From Halopenitus sp041821145 (GTDB taxonomy: Archaea; Halobacteriota; Halobacteria; Halobacteriales; Haloferacaceae), in the NCBI RefSeq assembly GCF_041821145.1, contig NZ_JBGUBC010000013.1, positions 1 through 64,000 of the forward strand: a stretch of DNA of 64,000 bases. Reading direction: 5' to 3'. This document shows positions 35,101 to 43,427 of the stretch, piece after piece. A program made the position numbers and the translations under genes. Each line of letters starts with the position of its first letter. The first letter of the stretch is position 1. Under the pieces are notes generated by a model. It had not been told where the DNA came from, did not search any database, and saw only the letters and a program-made list of their open reading frames with translations.

Positions 35101-36856
35101 TCGACACCTGCGCGAACAGCTGTTTGAAGTAGCTGAAAAGCGGACGGTCGATGTCCGAAAGCACGGTCAAGGGAGTGTCATCGCCCATCGACCCGACCGG
35201 GTCCTTACCGGTCTTGGCCATCGGCTCGACGAGGTGGTTCATCGAGTCCGTCGTGTAGCCGAAGGCCGCCTGGTGGGCACGCAATAGCGACTCCTCGGAT
35301 TCGGCGTCGGCCGTCTCGTTTTCAGTCGTCCCGTCGTCGTTTGCGGGGTCCGCTTCGAGTTCGACGGCGTCGTCGATCCCGGTGCTCGTTCCGTCGTCGG
35401 CGTCGACGAGCGCGTCGAGGTCGATCTGCTCTTGGGCAACCCACTCCCCGTAGGCGTCGTCGGTGAGTTTCTCGAAGACCTCCTCGTCCGGGACGACGCG
35501 GCCGGCTTCCAGATCGGCGACGAAGATCTCGCCGGGCCGGAGTCGGCCACGTCGTTCGACGTCCGCGGGATCCGTCGGGAGCGCGCCGACTTCGCTGCCG
35601 ACGATCAGCCGGTTATCGTTCGTGACCTCATACCGGCAGGGCCGTAGCCCGTTGCGATCGAGGACGCCGGCAACCTGATCGCCGTCGAATCCGAGTACGA
35701 GCGCGGGCCCGTCCCACGGCTCGACCAGCGATGCGTGGTAGTCGTACCAGTCCTGACGGTCCTCCTCCATGAGGTGGTCATCGCGGAAGGCCTCGGGGAT
35801 CAACATCCGGAGAACGTGAGGGAGCTCACGGCCCGTCTGGACGAGCAGTTCGAGCGCGTTGTCGACGGAGGCCGTATCCGACTGGTTCGGGTCGTCAATG
35901 ATGGGTTTGACCGTCTCCAGATCGGCCCCGAATCCGGGGTGAGAGACGTCCGTCTCGCGTGCGCGCATCCAGTTGATGTTTCCCTGAATGGTGTTGAACT
36001 CGCCGTTGTGGACGATGTTGCGGTACGGATGCGCGAGATGCCACGCCCCGAGGGTGTTCGTCGAGAAGCGTGCGTGAACGAGCGCCGCTCGCGAGGCGAA
36101 CCGATCGTCCTCGAGGTCCGGGAAGTAGTCGGCGAGCTGTTGGCCCTTCAACAGGCCCTTGTAGACGACGCGGCGCCGATCGAGGGAGACGACGTAGAAT
36201 CGCTCGCCACCGTCCATATCGGCGACGGCCGACTCGATCGCCTTGCGCGCCACGTAGAGACTCCGATCGAACCCGAGCAGGTCCGGATCGCGGTCCGCGT
36301 CGGCGTCAGCCTCCTCGTCGACGAACCGTTCCGCGAGATCCGCATCCTCGGTAGGGGCGACGAACACCTGCCAGTGATCCGGCTCCGACTCGAGTGCGGT
36401 CGCGCCGAGGTTGGAATTGTCAGTGGGAACGTTTCGTCGGGCGAGCACTTCGAGGTCGTATTCCGCGAGCGTCCGCTCGACGATTTTGAGGAGCTGATCA
36501 CGTGCGCGCTCCTCGGGCGGGAGAAAAAGGGATCCTACGGCGTACTCCTCGGGGAGATCGATATCGGTGACTGCACGGAAGAACGGGTCGGGGCGTTGAA
36601 TCATGATCCCGGCGCCGTCGCCGGTGTTCTCTTCGGCACCGGTCGTCCCGCGGTGTTCGAGGTTCTCCAGGAGTCGGACGGCGTCGGCGACGGTGTCGTG
36701 GGTCGGTGCGCCATCGAGGTCTACGACGGCGCCGACCCCGCAGTTCGATCGGTCGTCGTCGAGCGCCGCCAACCCCTCGGCGACCCCCTCGTCCGAACCC
36801 GAAGAGCCGGCGGTCGGCTCGCGGGTGGTACTATGTGGCTTGGTCATACCATCCAA
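32117..36856 (-). CDS. gltB: Glutamate synthase, large subunit
   Basis: 1579 residues. It transfers the glutamine amide to 2-oxoglutarate, giving two glutamates. The order is: a 38-residue propeptide-like start; the type II amidotransferase domain with nucleophile Cys in SNCGVGAVV; the central domain; the FMN/synthase domain with the 3Fe-4S Cys pattern CVMARQCHENTCP (C-x5-C-x4-C) and GGTGASP; and the C-terminal GXGXG helix. An acidic insertion (about 485-525) is a salt-adaptation feature. An alternative start three codons on (36847) is possible. No small-subunit gltD lies nearby, so electrons may come from ferredoxin. Confidence 0.95.
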   Translation of the reverse strand: MDGMTKPHSTTREPTAGSSGSDEGVAEGLAALDDDRSNCGVGAVVDLDGAPTHDTVADAVRLLENLEHRGTTGAEENTGDGAGIMIQRPDPFFRAVTDIDLPEEYAVGSLFLPPEERARDQLLKIVERTLAEYDLEVLARRNVPTDNSNLGATALESEPDHWQVFVAPTEDADLAERFVDEEADADADRDPDLLGFDRSLYVARKAIESAVADMDGGERFYVVSLDRRRVVYKGLLKGQQLADYFPDLEDDRFASRAALVHARFSTNTLGAWHLAHPYRNIVHNGEFNTIQGNINWMRARETDVSHPGFGADLETVKPIIDDPNQSDTASVDNALELLVQTGRELPHVLRMLIPEAFRDDHLMEEDRQDWYDYHASLVEPWDGPALVLGFDGDQVAGVLDRNGLRPCRYEVTNDNRLIVGSEVGALPTDPADVERRGRLRPGEIFVADLEAGRVVPDEEVFEKLTDDAYGEWVAQEQIDLDALVDADDGTSTGIDDAVELEADPANDDGTTENETADAESEESLLRAHQAAFGYTTDSMNHLVEPMAKTGKDPVGSMGDDTPLTVLSDIDRPLFSYFKQLFAQVSNPPIDYIREELVTSLESRLGFQRNLLDETSDHARQIVSESPILTDEETATIKELGEDDPDDGDAGAAERFDSRVLDATFDPGTDLEDALTRLREDAGTAIEDGADVIVISDRAIGPERIAIPSLLATGAVHHHLVRNGLRNHAGLVVESGEPHEVHHIATLVGYGAGAVNPYLAYASIADVVAGPDGADESEAIAAYRGALEDGLLKTMAKMGISTMESYQGAQIFEAVGLDSSLVAEYFEGTEIRTEGIGLDVIDGDLRTRHAMGFGADPHLETTGEYEHRSSGVTHAWNPQTVGTLQQAVRAGDYDQYLEFAELVNDQTDAIQTLRGLLEFDSDRDPVPIEEVEPASEIVERFSTAAMSLGSISPEAHENNSIAMNRIGAKSNTGEGGEPPERFGTERECNVKQVASGRFGVTAEYLTSADELQIKMAQGSKPGEGGHLPGKKVNEMIAHVRCSTPGVGLISPPPQHDIYSIEDLKQLIYDLKSANPDADINVKLVSEAGIGTIAAGVAKANADVVHVSGHSGGTGASPKTSIKNAGLPWELGLAETNQMLRATGLRDRIRVSTDGGMRTGRDVAVAALLGAEEYVFGTASLVTSGCVMARQCHENTCPVGVATQREDLRKRFPGEPDHVVNYMTFIAEELREIMADLGFRTVEEMIGRPAHLRQRETDHEKAKHLDLSSVIAEPAGSVRTKVRSQTHEIEERLDWDLIDIAEPAIDDEAPVAIAKDITNVDRAVGATLSNRIVSEHGGDGLEDDTIAVDFDGYAGQSFGAFLANGVTFRLTGAANDYVGKGLSGGRIVVNTPDDAGYSATDNVVTGNVCLYGATDGEMYVNGVAGERFGVRNSGVKAVVEGVGDHGCEYMTGGVVAVLGETGRNFAAGMSGGVAYVYDPTARFEKRVNDGMVSITDELSDRDESMLRRLVENHATYTESERAHELLDDWDAALDSFVRVFPDAYAEVIAEGRGADVRDSRPPAANADADTNVDANVVSGDD

Positions 36857-36920
36857 AAGTGGGTAGACAGGTAAAGGGCTAACCCTGATACAGTTAGGGT
36901 GCCTTACTCACCCATTAGGG

Positions 36921-36928
36921 AATATAAG
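36921..36928 (-). promoter_or_regulatory. Probable gltB promoter (TATA) with adjacent inverted repeat
   Basis: The minus strand reads CCTTATATT about 70 bases upstream of the gltB start. Between it and the start lie ACCCT...AGGGT (36883-36901) and CCCATTAGGG pieces that could be an operator. The 308-base gap 36857-37164 is otherwise AT-rich from 36930 to 37080, in contrast to its surroundings, without a supported gene. Confidence 0.45.
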
Positions 36929-37164
36929 GTCATTATTGTTAAGAGTCTGTGACTGTATGGCATGGATTCGGTATCGGAATATATTTTGTATAGTTTTGAT
37001 CGTAAATCTATTTTAGGAGAGATTAGCGAAAGAATCTTTTGAAAATGTGCACCAACCAAAAACGTATGTTAACGTACACGATCGATCGAGAGTAATCCGT
37101 TCGCGGCCGATCGGGAGTGTCCGAGCTCGAAGGACGGCCACGATCGAGGCCGATCGAGGACGGA

Positions 37165-38640
37165 TCAGTACGACTTCGCGAAGTACGCCGTCCGGACCGC
37201 TTCCTCGCCGCAGACGCCGCAGGTCTCGTCGTGGTCGTCGCCGACGAGTTCGTCATCGTCCTCGAAGGGGACCATCACGATCTCGGCGGCGATTTGCTCT
37301 TTGATCTCGGCTTCACACGCTTGCTCGCCACACCAGGGGGTCTCGACGTACCCGCCGTGGCGCCCGATCGTGCCGAGGATCTCCGCACGGTCGTCGGCCT
37401 CTCGAACCTCGCCGTCGAGGTTCTCCTCGGCGGCCGTATACAGCTTCGCGTAGATCTCATCGAGGTGCGAACGGACGGTCTCGGCGACGTCCGTGCGGTC
37501 CGCCACAGTGCTTTCGCCGTCCGGGCGGTGGACGAGCGTCAACTCGTCGTCGTCGACCTCGTTGGGACCGATCTCGATCCGAAGGGGGATGCCGTGGAGT
37601 TCGTGTTCGTTGAACTTGAACCCGGGATTGTGCTCGTCCCGGTCGTCGAGTTCGACGCGGACTCCCGCCTCCTCGAGGTCCGCGGTGACACCCTCGGCAT
37701 ATTCGAGTACGTCCGCTTTCGTGTCGGACTGCCAGATCGGGACCACGACGACCTGTTCGGGAGCGACCGTCGGCGGAAGGACGAGTCCCTGCTCGTCGGA
37801 GTGCGTCATGATGAGCGCGCCGAGACACCGCCAGGAGAGCCCCCAGGAGGTGGTGTAAGCGGTCCGCTCCTTCTCGTCGGTGTCCGAAAAGGTGATCTCG
37901 AACGCCTCCGCGAAGGACTGTCCCAGATGGTGGGAGGTCCCGCCCTGAACGGACTTGCCGTCGGGCATCAACGCCTCGACGGTCGTGGTTACCTTCGCGC
38001 CCGGGAACGTGTCGTGGTCCGGCTTCTGCCCGCGGAGGACGGGTATCGCGAGGACGTCCTCATAGATCGACTCGTACTGATCGAGTCGAGTCATCGTCTC
38101 CTCCCAGGCCTCCTCGTCGGTCTCGTGGGCGGTGTGGCCTTCCTGCCAGAGGAACTCCTTCGTCCGGAAGAACGGTTTCGTCTCGGTCGCCTCCCAGCGA
38201 ACCACCGAACACCACTGGTTCACCCGAAGCGGGAGATCCCGGTGGCTCCGGATCCACTTCGACATGTAGGGGGCGATTATCGACTCGGAGGTGGGTCGAA
38301 CCGCCAGTCGCTCCTCGAGTTCCTCGTGGCCGCCCTTCGTGACCCAGGCGACCTCCGGATCGAACCCTTCGACGATGTCCTTCTCGCGTTCGAGGTACGA
38401 CTCCGGAATGAACATCGGGAAGTAGGCGTTCTGGACGCCCGTCGCCTTGAACTTCGCATCGAGCGCGCTCTGGACGGCCTCCCACAGCGCGTATCCGCGC
38501 GGACGGGTGACGATGAACCCGCTCATTCCCTCCGGACCGTAGTTGGCGATCCCGGCCTTCCGGACCACCTCGGCGTACCACTCGCCGGTGTCGTGTGATT
38601 TGGACTCGGTAATTCCGAGTTCCTGATCGTCGTCGGTCAT
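37165..38640 (-). CDS. proS: Prolyl-tRNA synthetase (archaeal/eukaryotic type)
   Basis: 491 residues from the ATG at 38640 (MTDDDQELGITESK); the longer upstream frame is not family-like. Class II motifs are present: RPTSESIIAPYM, motif 2 FRTKEFLWQEGHTAH, and motif 3 around GTSHHLGQSFAEAF. The anticodon-binding domain follows. A C-terminal zinc-binding part has CGEQAC and CGVCGEE and ends in AKSY; the terminal Tyr is a hallmark of the archaeal type. There is no editing insertion. It charges tRNA-Pro. It stands alone, downstream of the HD hydrolase gene in the same direction. Confidence 0.95.
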   Translation of the reverse strand: MTDDDQELGITESKSHDTGEWYAEVVRKAGIANYGPEGMSGFIVTRPRGYALWEAVQSALDAKFKATGVQNAYFPMFIPESYLEREKDIVEGFDPEVAWVTKGGHEELEERLAVRPTSESIIAPYMSKWIRSHRDLPLRVNQWCSVVRWEATETKPFFRTKEFLWQEGHTAHETDEEAWEETMTRLDQYESIYEDVLAIPVLRGQKPDHDTFPGAKVTTTVEALMPDGKSVQGGTSHHLGQSFAEAFEITFSDTDEKERTAYTTSWGLSWRCLGALIMTHSDEQGLVLPPTVAPEQVVVVPIWQSDTKADVLEYAEGVTADLEEAGVRVELDDRDEHNPGFKFNEHELHGIPLRIEIGPNEVDDDELTLVHRPDGESTVADRTDVAETVRSHLDEIYAKLYTAAEENLDGEVREADDRAEILGTIGRHGGYVETPWCGEQACEAEIKEQIAAEIVMVPFEDDDELVGDDHDETCGVCGEEAVRTAYFAKSY

Positions 38641-38713
38641 CGGATCCAGAATCCGGCGTGTGGGACTTAAACCGACCGAAGACGCCCCGCGAAGCGCGAT
38701 CGCCGTCGCATCC

Positions 38714-39406
38714 CTATCGGTCGGTGACTCCCTCGCGATCCATCTCGGCAACCTCCGCCTCGAGCCACTCGCGGAACCACCGAACGCGTTTGATCCGCTG
38801 GTGAGCGATCGACTCGGCAGTCTTCGAGTGGATACGGTCGACGTGGTCGCGGCTGCGTTCGAGCACGCGATCGACCATCTTCGCCGCGTCCATGTGGGTT
38901 CGCGCCTCATAGCCCATCCGCAACAACATCAGAGCCGTCCCGTTCGCGCCGACCTTATCGAGGAGGTCCGCCTCGATCAGACACCGGGTTTCGAGGTCGA
39001 CGTTCGAGAGATCGCCCTGATAGGAGTGGGCCTCGATGGCCTGGGTGACCTGGGCGATGAATGAATCGGGATACTCACCTTGCGTTTCGAGGTACTCGCG
39101 GGCGATCCGGGCACCCGCTTCGGCGTGGGCGTCCTGGTCGACCTCGAGTTTAGCGACGTCGTGGAACAGGGCAGCGACTCGCACCACATCCCGATCGGCG
39201 CCCTCCTCGCGGGCGATCCGCGTCGCGATATCGGCGACGTTCCGGATGTGGTTGAATCGATAATCGGCCGAATGCCACGGATACCACCGCATCCGCCCCC
39301 CGTCGTCCTCGCTTTCGACGCTCGCAGCGAGGTAATCGTGAACGAACGACCGCATCTCGTCGAACGCCTCCTCGGACACGCGGGACCCTTTGATCTCAAC
39401 GCCCAC
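38714..39406 (-). CDS. HD-domain phosphohydrolase
   Basis: 230 residues, soluble. The metal-binding His-Asp residues are present: RFNHIRNVADIA (first His), VAALFHDVAKLEVDQ (HD), AIEAHSYQGD and EADLLDKVGANG (final Asp). This matches the general HD superfamily of nucleotide and oligonucleotide phosphohydrolases such as those related to YedJ. The substrate is not readable. A charged helical tail (MDAAKMVDRVLERSRDHV onward) could mediate dimer formation. It lies about 70 bases from proS and may be co-transcribed. Confidence 0.82.
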   Translation of the reverse strand: MGVEIKGSRVSEEAFDEMRSFVHDYLAASVESEDDGGRMRWYPWHSADYRFNHIRNVADIATRIAREEGADRDVVRVAALFHDVAKLEVDQDAHAEAGARIAREYLETQGEYPDSFIAQVTQAIEAHSYQGDLSNVDLETRCLIEADLLDKVGANGTALMLLRMGYEARTHMDAAKMVDRVLERSRDHVDRIHSKTAESIAHQRIKRVRWFREWLEAEVAEMDREGVTDR

Positions 39407-39554
39407 GGCCCCACCCCCTCACTCGATAGACGCGACGACCGCGAATTCCGTGTTTCATTGCCCAAACCCACGGTCGTTTCGTTCTTAGGCGTTACGACAG
39501 ACGGAGTGAACCTCGGATCGCCCGTCGGACGCCACCTCGACGGCCGAGACGGGG

Positions 39555-40310
39555 TCACAGATACGCGGCGTCCCATCGGGTGGGCTTTCGACGGTTCCCA
39601 CAGGAAACGCACTTGAGACGTTCCATCGTGTCGACGACGATCTCCAGGCTCTCGCAGTTCCCACAGAGGTATCCGTAGCGCTCCTCGTGGTCCGAGTCCA
39701 CGTAGGCGGGATAGAACGGCCCCTTCGATCCCCGCTCGCTTTCCTCGAGGTCGACGTGGACGCGATCGCCCGACTCATCAGTGTAGACGCGCGATTCGGT
39801 TGCGGAACCGTCCTCGGCGGTCCGCTTCGTGTAAACTAACTCTTCGAACGTCTCGCGTTCGACCGTGATCGTCTCTGCATCCGTGCGATCGTACCCCTCC
39901 TCCTCGTAGAACCGGGTTCCCGATTCGTTCGTGGCGAGGACCCGTCCCTCGATGCGGTCGACTTCGCGATCGCGGAGCTGATCCTCGACGTATGCGAGCA
40001 GGCGACCCCCGAATCCCGAGCCGCGGTGGTCGGGATGGACGTGGAGCCAGTCGATCTCGCCGACACGTTCGCCGCGGTCGACGACGTAACTCTCCGCAAA
40101 CCCGACGACCGCCTCCGATTCGATCGCGACCGGACACACCGTCCGGCTGGAAGCGACGTCGGCGGTCATCTCCGAGGGATCGTACCACCGATCGACCAAT
40201 TCAGCGATCGCCTCCTCGGAGACGACGTGTCCGTACGAGGCCGAAAGCGACGCGCGTGCGACCGCCCGTATCGCCTCCAGATCGTCCGGGGTTGCCTCTC
40301 GGAGCTCCAT
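39555..40310 (-). CDS. GNAT acetyltransferase with C-terminal zinc ribbon (DUF5816-like)
   Basis: 251 residues. The N-terminal GNAT domain (about 1-145) has LREATPDDLEAIRAV and the acetyl-CoA loop PDHRGSGFGGRLL. A linker of about 60 residues leads to a C-terminal treble-strand unit with two Cys pairs, YLCGNCESLEI and LKCVSCGNRRKPTRWD, which should bind one zinc. Fusion of a GNAT domain to this zinc ribbon is something I associate with haloarchaea (DUF5816). The target amine is unknown; the ribbon could bind nucleic acid or a protein. The start at 40310 is preferred over 40325 because the extra five residues precede the first strand. Confidence 0.82.
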   Translation of the reverse strand: MELREATPDDLEAIRAVARASLSASYGHVVSEEAIAELVDRWYDPSEMTADVASSRTVCPVAIESEAVVGFAESYVVDRGERVGEIDWLHVHPDHRGSGFGGRLLAYVEDQLRDREVDRIEGRVLATNESGTRFYEEEGYDRTDAETITVERETFEELVYTKRTAEDGSATESRVYTDESGDRVHVDLEESERGSKGPFYPAYVDSDHEERYGYLCGNCESLEIVVDTMERLKCVSCGNRRKPTRWDAAYL

Positions 40311-40364
40311 GTGGGATGTGTTCACACCCCGCTTATAAATAACTCTCCCCGCGGACGGAGCGAC

Positions 40365-40637
40365 TTACGTGATTGAGTAGGTCGCGGCCGCCATCAAGAG
40401 CAGCGCGAACCCGAGCGCGATCACCATCAGGTAGCTCAAAGACCGGTTCTCCCACTTGAGGTGCTGGAAGTAGCCGACGATGAGGGCGGACTTCAACACC
40501 GAGGCGCCCATCGTCCCGGCGAACGCCTGCTCGTAGGTGAAGAACTCCCCGAACTCGAACAGGATGAAGTTCAAGGTCGCCAACCCCGCGAGCGCGAGGT
40601 AAATGAGTGCGTAGAACTTGATCGAATCCGTCGCCAT
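40365..40637 (-). CDS. Cytochrome c oxidase subunit IV-like protein
   Basis: 90 residues with three membrane helices (about 8-25, 36-55 and 68-88). The middle segment SVLKSALIVGYFQHLKWENR matches the CyoD/COX4_pro family, where the Lys and His near the helix end are conserved. It binds no heme and stabilises the heme-copper oxidase. It is the last gene of the oxidase cluster, separated from the coxA-coxC gene by a 47-residue membrane protein. Confidence 0.85.
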   Translation of the reverse strand: MATDSIKFYALIYLALAGLATLNFILFEFGEFFTYEQAFAGTMGASVLKSALIVGYFQHLKWENRSLSYLMVIALGFALLLMAAATYSIT

Positions 40638-40673
40638 TGTTCACGCGAAATCTGGGTGTGCGTCCTTATAGGT

Positions 40674-40817
40674 TTACCCATCCGCGTCGTCCGGCCCTCG
40701 CCATCGTTTCCACAGGAGGTAGCCGACGATCGGTCCGGCGATCCAGAACCCCACGCCGACGATCGCCCAGATGATCCCGCTCAACATCCGCGGGTCGGTG
40801 AGGAGGTCCGTGACCAT
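40674..40817 (-). CDS. 47-residue single-span membrane protein in the oxidase cluster
   Basis: A short ORF, ATG at 40817 to TAA at 40674. It has a polar start (MVTDLLTDPRML), one clear membrane helix (GIIWAIVGVGFWIAGPIVGYL) and a basic then acidic end (WKRWRGPDDADG). The coding pattern is good for the species (G/C in most third positions), and it sits between coxA-coxC and the subunit-IV gene in the same direction. Small single-helix subunits are common in heme-copper oxidases, so it may be one. There is no named family I can assign. Confidence 0.62.
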   Translation of the reverse strand: MVTDLLTDPRMLSGIIWAIVGVGFWIAGPIVGYLLWKRWRGPDDADG

Positions 40818-40928
40818 GTGATCCGTCGTCGATCGGGACGTAAATATCCGTGTATCGATCGATCCGATATCCCGCCATCACGATGCATCGATAAGGGAGG
40901 ACCGGTCCGCCGAACGCTTGCCGGTCGT

Positions 40929-43427
40929 CTAGAAGAGGTAGAACAGCGGGAAGAGGAAGACCCAGACGATGTCGACGAAATGCCAGTAGAGGCCGAAGTA
41001 CTCGACCGGTCGGGAGTCCTCCTGGTAGGCGCCGTTCCAGGCGCGCACGAGCAGGAAGCCGGCGATCAACAGCCCGATGACCACGTGGAGGCCGTGAAGC
41101 CCGGTCGTGACGTAGTAGATCGTCGCCTGAACGGGGTCACCGTGTGGGTTCTGGCTCAGCGTGACGCCGACGTCGTAGATCTCGTGGTGCCACTCCCACA
41201 GCTTGATGGCCAGGAAGGTGACTCCGAGCAGCATCGTCGTACCGAGGCTGGCGATCAGTCCGCCGCGGCTCTGTCGGCGGGCGTAGACGAGCGCGAGGAT
41301 GACCGTGAACGAGGAGGTCAACAGCACGAACGTGTTGATGAGTCCCGGTAGGGAGTTGGTCAACGGCTCCCAGGTATACCAGCCCGCAGCGACGCGGATG
41401 AAGACGGCCGCGGAGAGGAATGCGCCGAAGACGATGACGTCGGAGGCGAGGAAGAACCACATGCCGAGTTTCACCTTCTCGACGCCCTCGAAGGGCCACC
41501 GCTCGGCGATCTTCATCGGTGGCGCATGGAAGTCCTCCAGTCCCCACTTCACGGCGGTCCAGATGAGACCGATTCCGCCGATGGCGGTGAAGATCGGATA
41601 GATCGGATTGCTGACCGAGATGGCCGTCGCAAATAGGGTGTCGCCGGCGGAGATGTTCATTGAGGAGGTGACTCCCGAGAGTCCGAAAAAGAGGATTGCG
41701 ACCGAAAGCGAGAGCGCGAACGGCCAGATACTGGCGTGACTCGGGTGTTTATCCCAGTAGGGGTAGCTCTCGATATGGTCGTCGCCATGGCCCGCGCCGT
41801 GGCCACCGTCGGTCGCGGCTGCCGGCCCGTCGTGACCCTCCTCGGTCGTCGTGAGTGCCTCCGAGACGAACTCCAGTTTGCCGGATGCGTAGGATGGACG
41901 CCCGCCCCAGTTCTCAAGCGGCGGTGGGGAGGGGACGGCCCATTCTGCGGTCCGCGTGTACTCCCAGGGATTCTCCGGCGCGTCGGGGCCGGCGACGTAG
42001 GATTTCGCGAAGTTGTAGAACATGATAAAGAAGGACAGCCCGAGGAGGAACGCGCCGATCGTCCCGAACTGGTGCATACTCTGGTAGGCGGGATCGTAAT
42101 CGAACACCCGTCTCGGCGTCTCCCAGGCGAGGAACATCGAGAAGTACACCGCGTTGAAGCCGATGAAGAATGCGACGAAGTGCACCTTGCCAAGGAATTC
42201 GTCGTACATCTTCCCGGTCATCTTCGGGAACCAGTAGTACGCGCCGCCAAACAGCGCGGTCGCACCACCGAACATCACGTAATGGAAGTGGGCGACGACC
42301 CAGTACGTTCCTCGGAACTCATAATCGAGGACGATCGCGCCGAGGAAGACCCCCGTGATCCCGCCGAGGATGAACAGCAACAGCGACCCGAACGCGAAGA
42401 GGAACGGCGTCGTGAACTTGATGCGACCCTTAATCAGCGTGTAGATGAGCGAGAAGACGAGGAGATCGAACGGTAGCGAGATGCCGATCGTCGTCGCCAT
42501 CATCAGCGTCTTGACCTCCAGGTTGATCGTCGTGAGGAACATGTGGTGGGTCCACACAAGGAACGACTGAATGGAGATGAGACAGATGGCGATGATCACC
42601 CATTTCCGACCGACGAGGCGGTTTCCGGAGAACGATTGGAAGAGTTCGAGCATCACGCCGAGTGCCGGGAAGAAGACGATGTACACCTCCGGGTGACCGA
42701 AGAACCAAAAGAGGTGTCCCCAAAGTAGCGCTCCGCCCTCAGTGGCCGAGAAGTAGATGCTCCCGAGAATACGATCGGAAAGCAAGATCAGCGCGACCGC
42801 AAGCAGTGCCGCGAACGCGAACAGCATCATGTAGACGGTCGCGAGGATCGACCAGGTGAAAAGCGGCATATCCATCAGTCCCATTCCTTCCGCACGGGAG
42901 TGGTGGATCGTCGTCAGGAAGTTGACCGTCGAGGCGGTAATTCCGATCACGAACATCGCCAGGGCGAGGATCGCCCCGGTCGATCCGAGACTCGGCGTAT
43001 ACATTGGGACGTTGAGCGGGGCGTACATCGTCCAGCCGGTACTCAAGGTACCGCCCTGGAAGTAGCTCACCCCCATCAGGAGTCCCGAGAGCAGGTACAT
43101 CCAGTAGGAGAGCGCGTTCAGCCGTGGGAACGCGAGGTCGTCAGCTCCGATCTGGAGGGGGACCAAGTAGTTCGCGAACCCGAATCCGAGCGGAGAGAGG
43201 AACCAGAAGACCATCACCAGTCCGTGGGTAGTCACGGCCTCGTTGTAAGCGAGCCCGGAGAGGATCTGGGCGCCGGGTTCCCACAACTGAAGGCGGATGA
43301 GAAGCGCAAGCATTCCGCCGAAGATCAGGAAGAACATCGCCGTGATCGTATACAGAATTCCGACGTCCTTGTGGTTCGTTGTGACGAGCCAGCGACGGAC
43401 GGACGTTTTCGGTGGTAGTTCGGACAT
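40929..43427 (-). CDS. coxAC: Fused cytochrome c oxidase subunits I and III
   Basis: 832 residues. The first 530 form subunit I with 12 helices: heme and copper ligands in TTHGLVMVFWF, GHPEVYIVFFPALG (Glu of an A1-type D channel, Tyr crosslinked to His), WTHHMF and VAHFHYVMFGG. The middle (about 530-620) is a His/Gly-rich hydrophilic linker. The last 200 form subunit III, with LGMWFFLASDVIVFG and HGLHVVIGLL. It reduces oxygen and pumps protons. The coxB stop and this start share one base (TAATG). The fusion is a common arrangement in archaea and some bacteria. Confidence 0.95.
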   Translation of the reverse strand: MSELPPKTSVRRWLVTTNHKDVGILYTITAMFFLIFGGMLALLIRLQLWEPGAQILSGLAYNEAVTTHGLVMVFWFLSPLGFGFANYLVPLQIGADDLAFPRLNALSYWMYLLSGLLMGVSYFQGGTLSTGWTMYAPLNVPMYTPSLGSTGAILALAMFVIGITASTVNFLTTIHHSRAEGMGLMDMPLFTWSILATVYMMLFAFAALLAVALILLSDRILGSIYFSATEGGALLWGHLFWFFGHPEVYIVFFPALGVMLELFQSFSGNRLVGRKWVIIAICLISIQSFLVWTHHMFLTTINLEVKTLMMATTIGISLPFDLLVFSLIYTLIKGRIKFTTPFLFAFGSLLLFILGGITGVFLGAIVLDYEFRGTYWVVAHFHYVMFGGATALFGGAYYWFPKMTGKMYDEFLGKVHFVAFFIGFNAVYFSMFLAWETPRRVFDYDPAYQSMHQFGTIGAFLLGLSFFIMFYNFAKSYVAGPDAPENPWEYTRTAEWAVPSPPPLENWGGRPSYASGKLEFVSEALTTTEEGHDGPAAATDGGHGAGHGDDHIESYPYWDKHPSHASIWPFALSLSVAILFFGLSGVTSSMNISAGDTLFATAISVSNPIYPIFTAIGGIGLIWTAVKWGLEDFHAPPMKIAERWPFEGVEKVKLGMWFFLASDVIVFGAFLSAAVFIRVAAGWYTWEPLTNSLPGLINTFVLLTSSFTVILALVYARRQSRGGLIASLGTTMLLGVTFLAIKLWEWHHEIYDVGVTLSQNPHGDPVQATIYYVTTGLHGLHVVIGLLIAGFLLVRAWNGAYQEDSRPVEYFGLYWHFVDIVWVFLFPLFYLF

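Noticed and set aside
37117..38598. 493-codon open frame on the plus strand
   Set aside because: It is opposite proS; the minus-strand product has all the class II synthetase motifs, while this frame has none.
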